Shown here piece after piece: positions 63,739 through 64,000 of a stretch of DNA of 64,000 bases; position 1 is the first letter of the stretch, and each line of letters starts with the position of its first letter. The notes beneath the pieces are model-generated. The model searched no databases. It worked only from the letters and a program-made list of their open reading frames with translations, and was not told where the DNA came from. Both the position numbers and the translations under genes were made by a program. The DNA comes from Burkholderia diffusa. Its GTDB lineage: Bacteria; Pseudomonadota; Gammaproteobacteria; Burkholderiales; Burkholderiaceae. The DNA is taken from positions 62,001 through 126,000 of the forward strand of contig NZ_CABVPN010000024.1 in NCBI RefSeq assembly GCF_902499115.1. Direction: 5' to 3'.

Positions 63739-64000
63739 ACCCGTACGGCTGCGCCTCCCCTGCTCGAGCCCCGGACGATCCGGCATCGTCCGGGGCGCCC
63801 GTTGACGTTCGGCGTCGACCTCTTTCGCACGCCGCGCGCAGCGTGCGGGTTTTCGCGATCGCCCCGATACCTTACAATTCGTCAGGTTTATCCCTGCTGC
63901 ATATCCCTTCATGCAGTCCTGACACCGCGGTACACTCGGCGCACGCCGTATAAGGGTCCGTCGCGCGCCATGCGCGCCGGGCGGCGTCGCGCCTCGTTGC
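63739..64000. terminator. Hairpin behind the porin gene and right end of the window
   Basis: CCCCGGACGAT (63769-63779) and ATCGTCCGGGG (63785-63795) form an 11-bp stem with a five-base loop, 31 bases after the porin stop. No T-run follows, so it may stop transcription only partly or protect the mRNA. The rest of the window (63800-64000) shows no gene and probably holds the promoter region of the next one. Confidence 0.55.

Overview
The window is a GC-rich chromosomal segment that reads as Burkholderia, most likely the Burkholderia cepacia complex. This rests on codon and GC character, the Gram-negative porin type, a PcaQ-controlled pcaHG pair, a gsi-type glutathione/peptide ABC transporter, and a Wzx/Wzy-type exopolysaccharide locus. 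I see no rRNA, tRNA, CRISPR array, integrase or insertion sequence.

Region 1 (1-19885) is an exopolysaccharide locus. It holds the end of a bifunctional GDP-mannose pyrophosphorylase/phosphomannose isomerase, a secreted right-handed beta-helix protein, three glycosyltransferases, and a minus-strand operon wza > wzc > wzy-like > acyltransferase. It also holds a small secreted Ala/Pro-rich protein, a tandem-domain alpha/beta hydrolase, a Wzx flippase and a secreted GH3 glycosidase. The gene order recalls, from memory, the Bep locus of B. cenocepacia. Two distant intergenic regions (2405-2573 and 15590-15764) share conserved blocks at fixed spacing, and the wza promoter region has a dyad that matches a sigma-54 promoter on both strands.

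Region 2 (19886-25562) is housekeeping mixed with decay: a frameshifted unknown gene, a YigZ/IMPACT protein, polyphosphate kinase 2, remnants of two outer-membrane genes, gamma-glutamyltranspeptidase, and a DUF457 membrane hydrolase gene with an in-frame TGA.

Region 3 (26001-37141) is a type VI secretion effector module of lower GC: VgrG, a DUF4123 adaptor, a 933-aa VasX-like MIX/membrane effector, five tandem paralogous putative immunity genes, and a PAAR-tip protein. The five paralogs are nearly identical except for a swapped transmembrane cassette in an A-B-A-C-A pattern. This is the most unusual feature of the window.

Region 4 (37585-48820) carries an Lhr-type helicase, an amino-acid permease, a HigBA-like toxin-antitoxin pair, and the PcaQ/pcaHG protocatechuate ring-cleavage genes with a duplicated operator region. 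A strong terminator and an AraC regulator follow.

Region 5 (48898-58259) is one minus-strand peptide-scavenging operon: rpiR > iaaA > gsiA > gsiB > gsiC > gsiD > dmpA > dppA. It couples uptake of peptides with three unusual peptidases (beta-aspartyl, DmpA-type and D-aminopeptidase).

Region 6 (58260-64000) is a glycoside-uptake unit: MFS transporter, GH31 alpha-glycosidase and porin, transcribed divergently from the RpiR operon.
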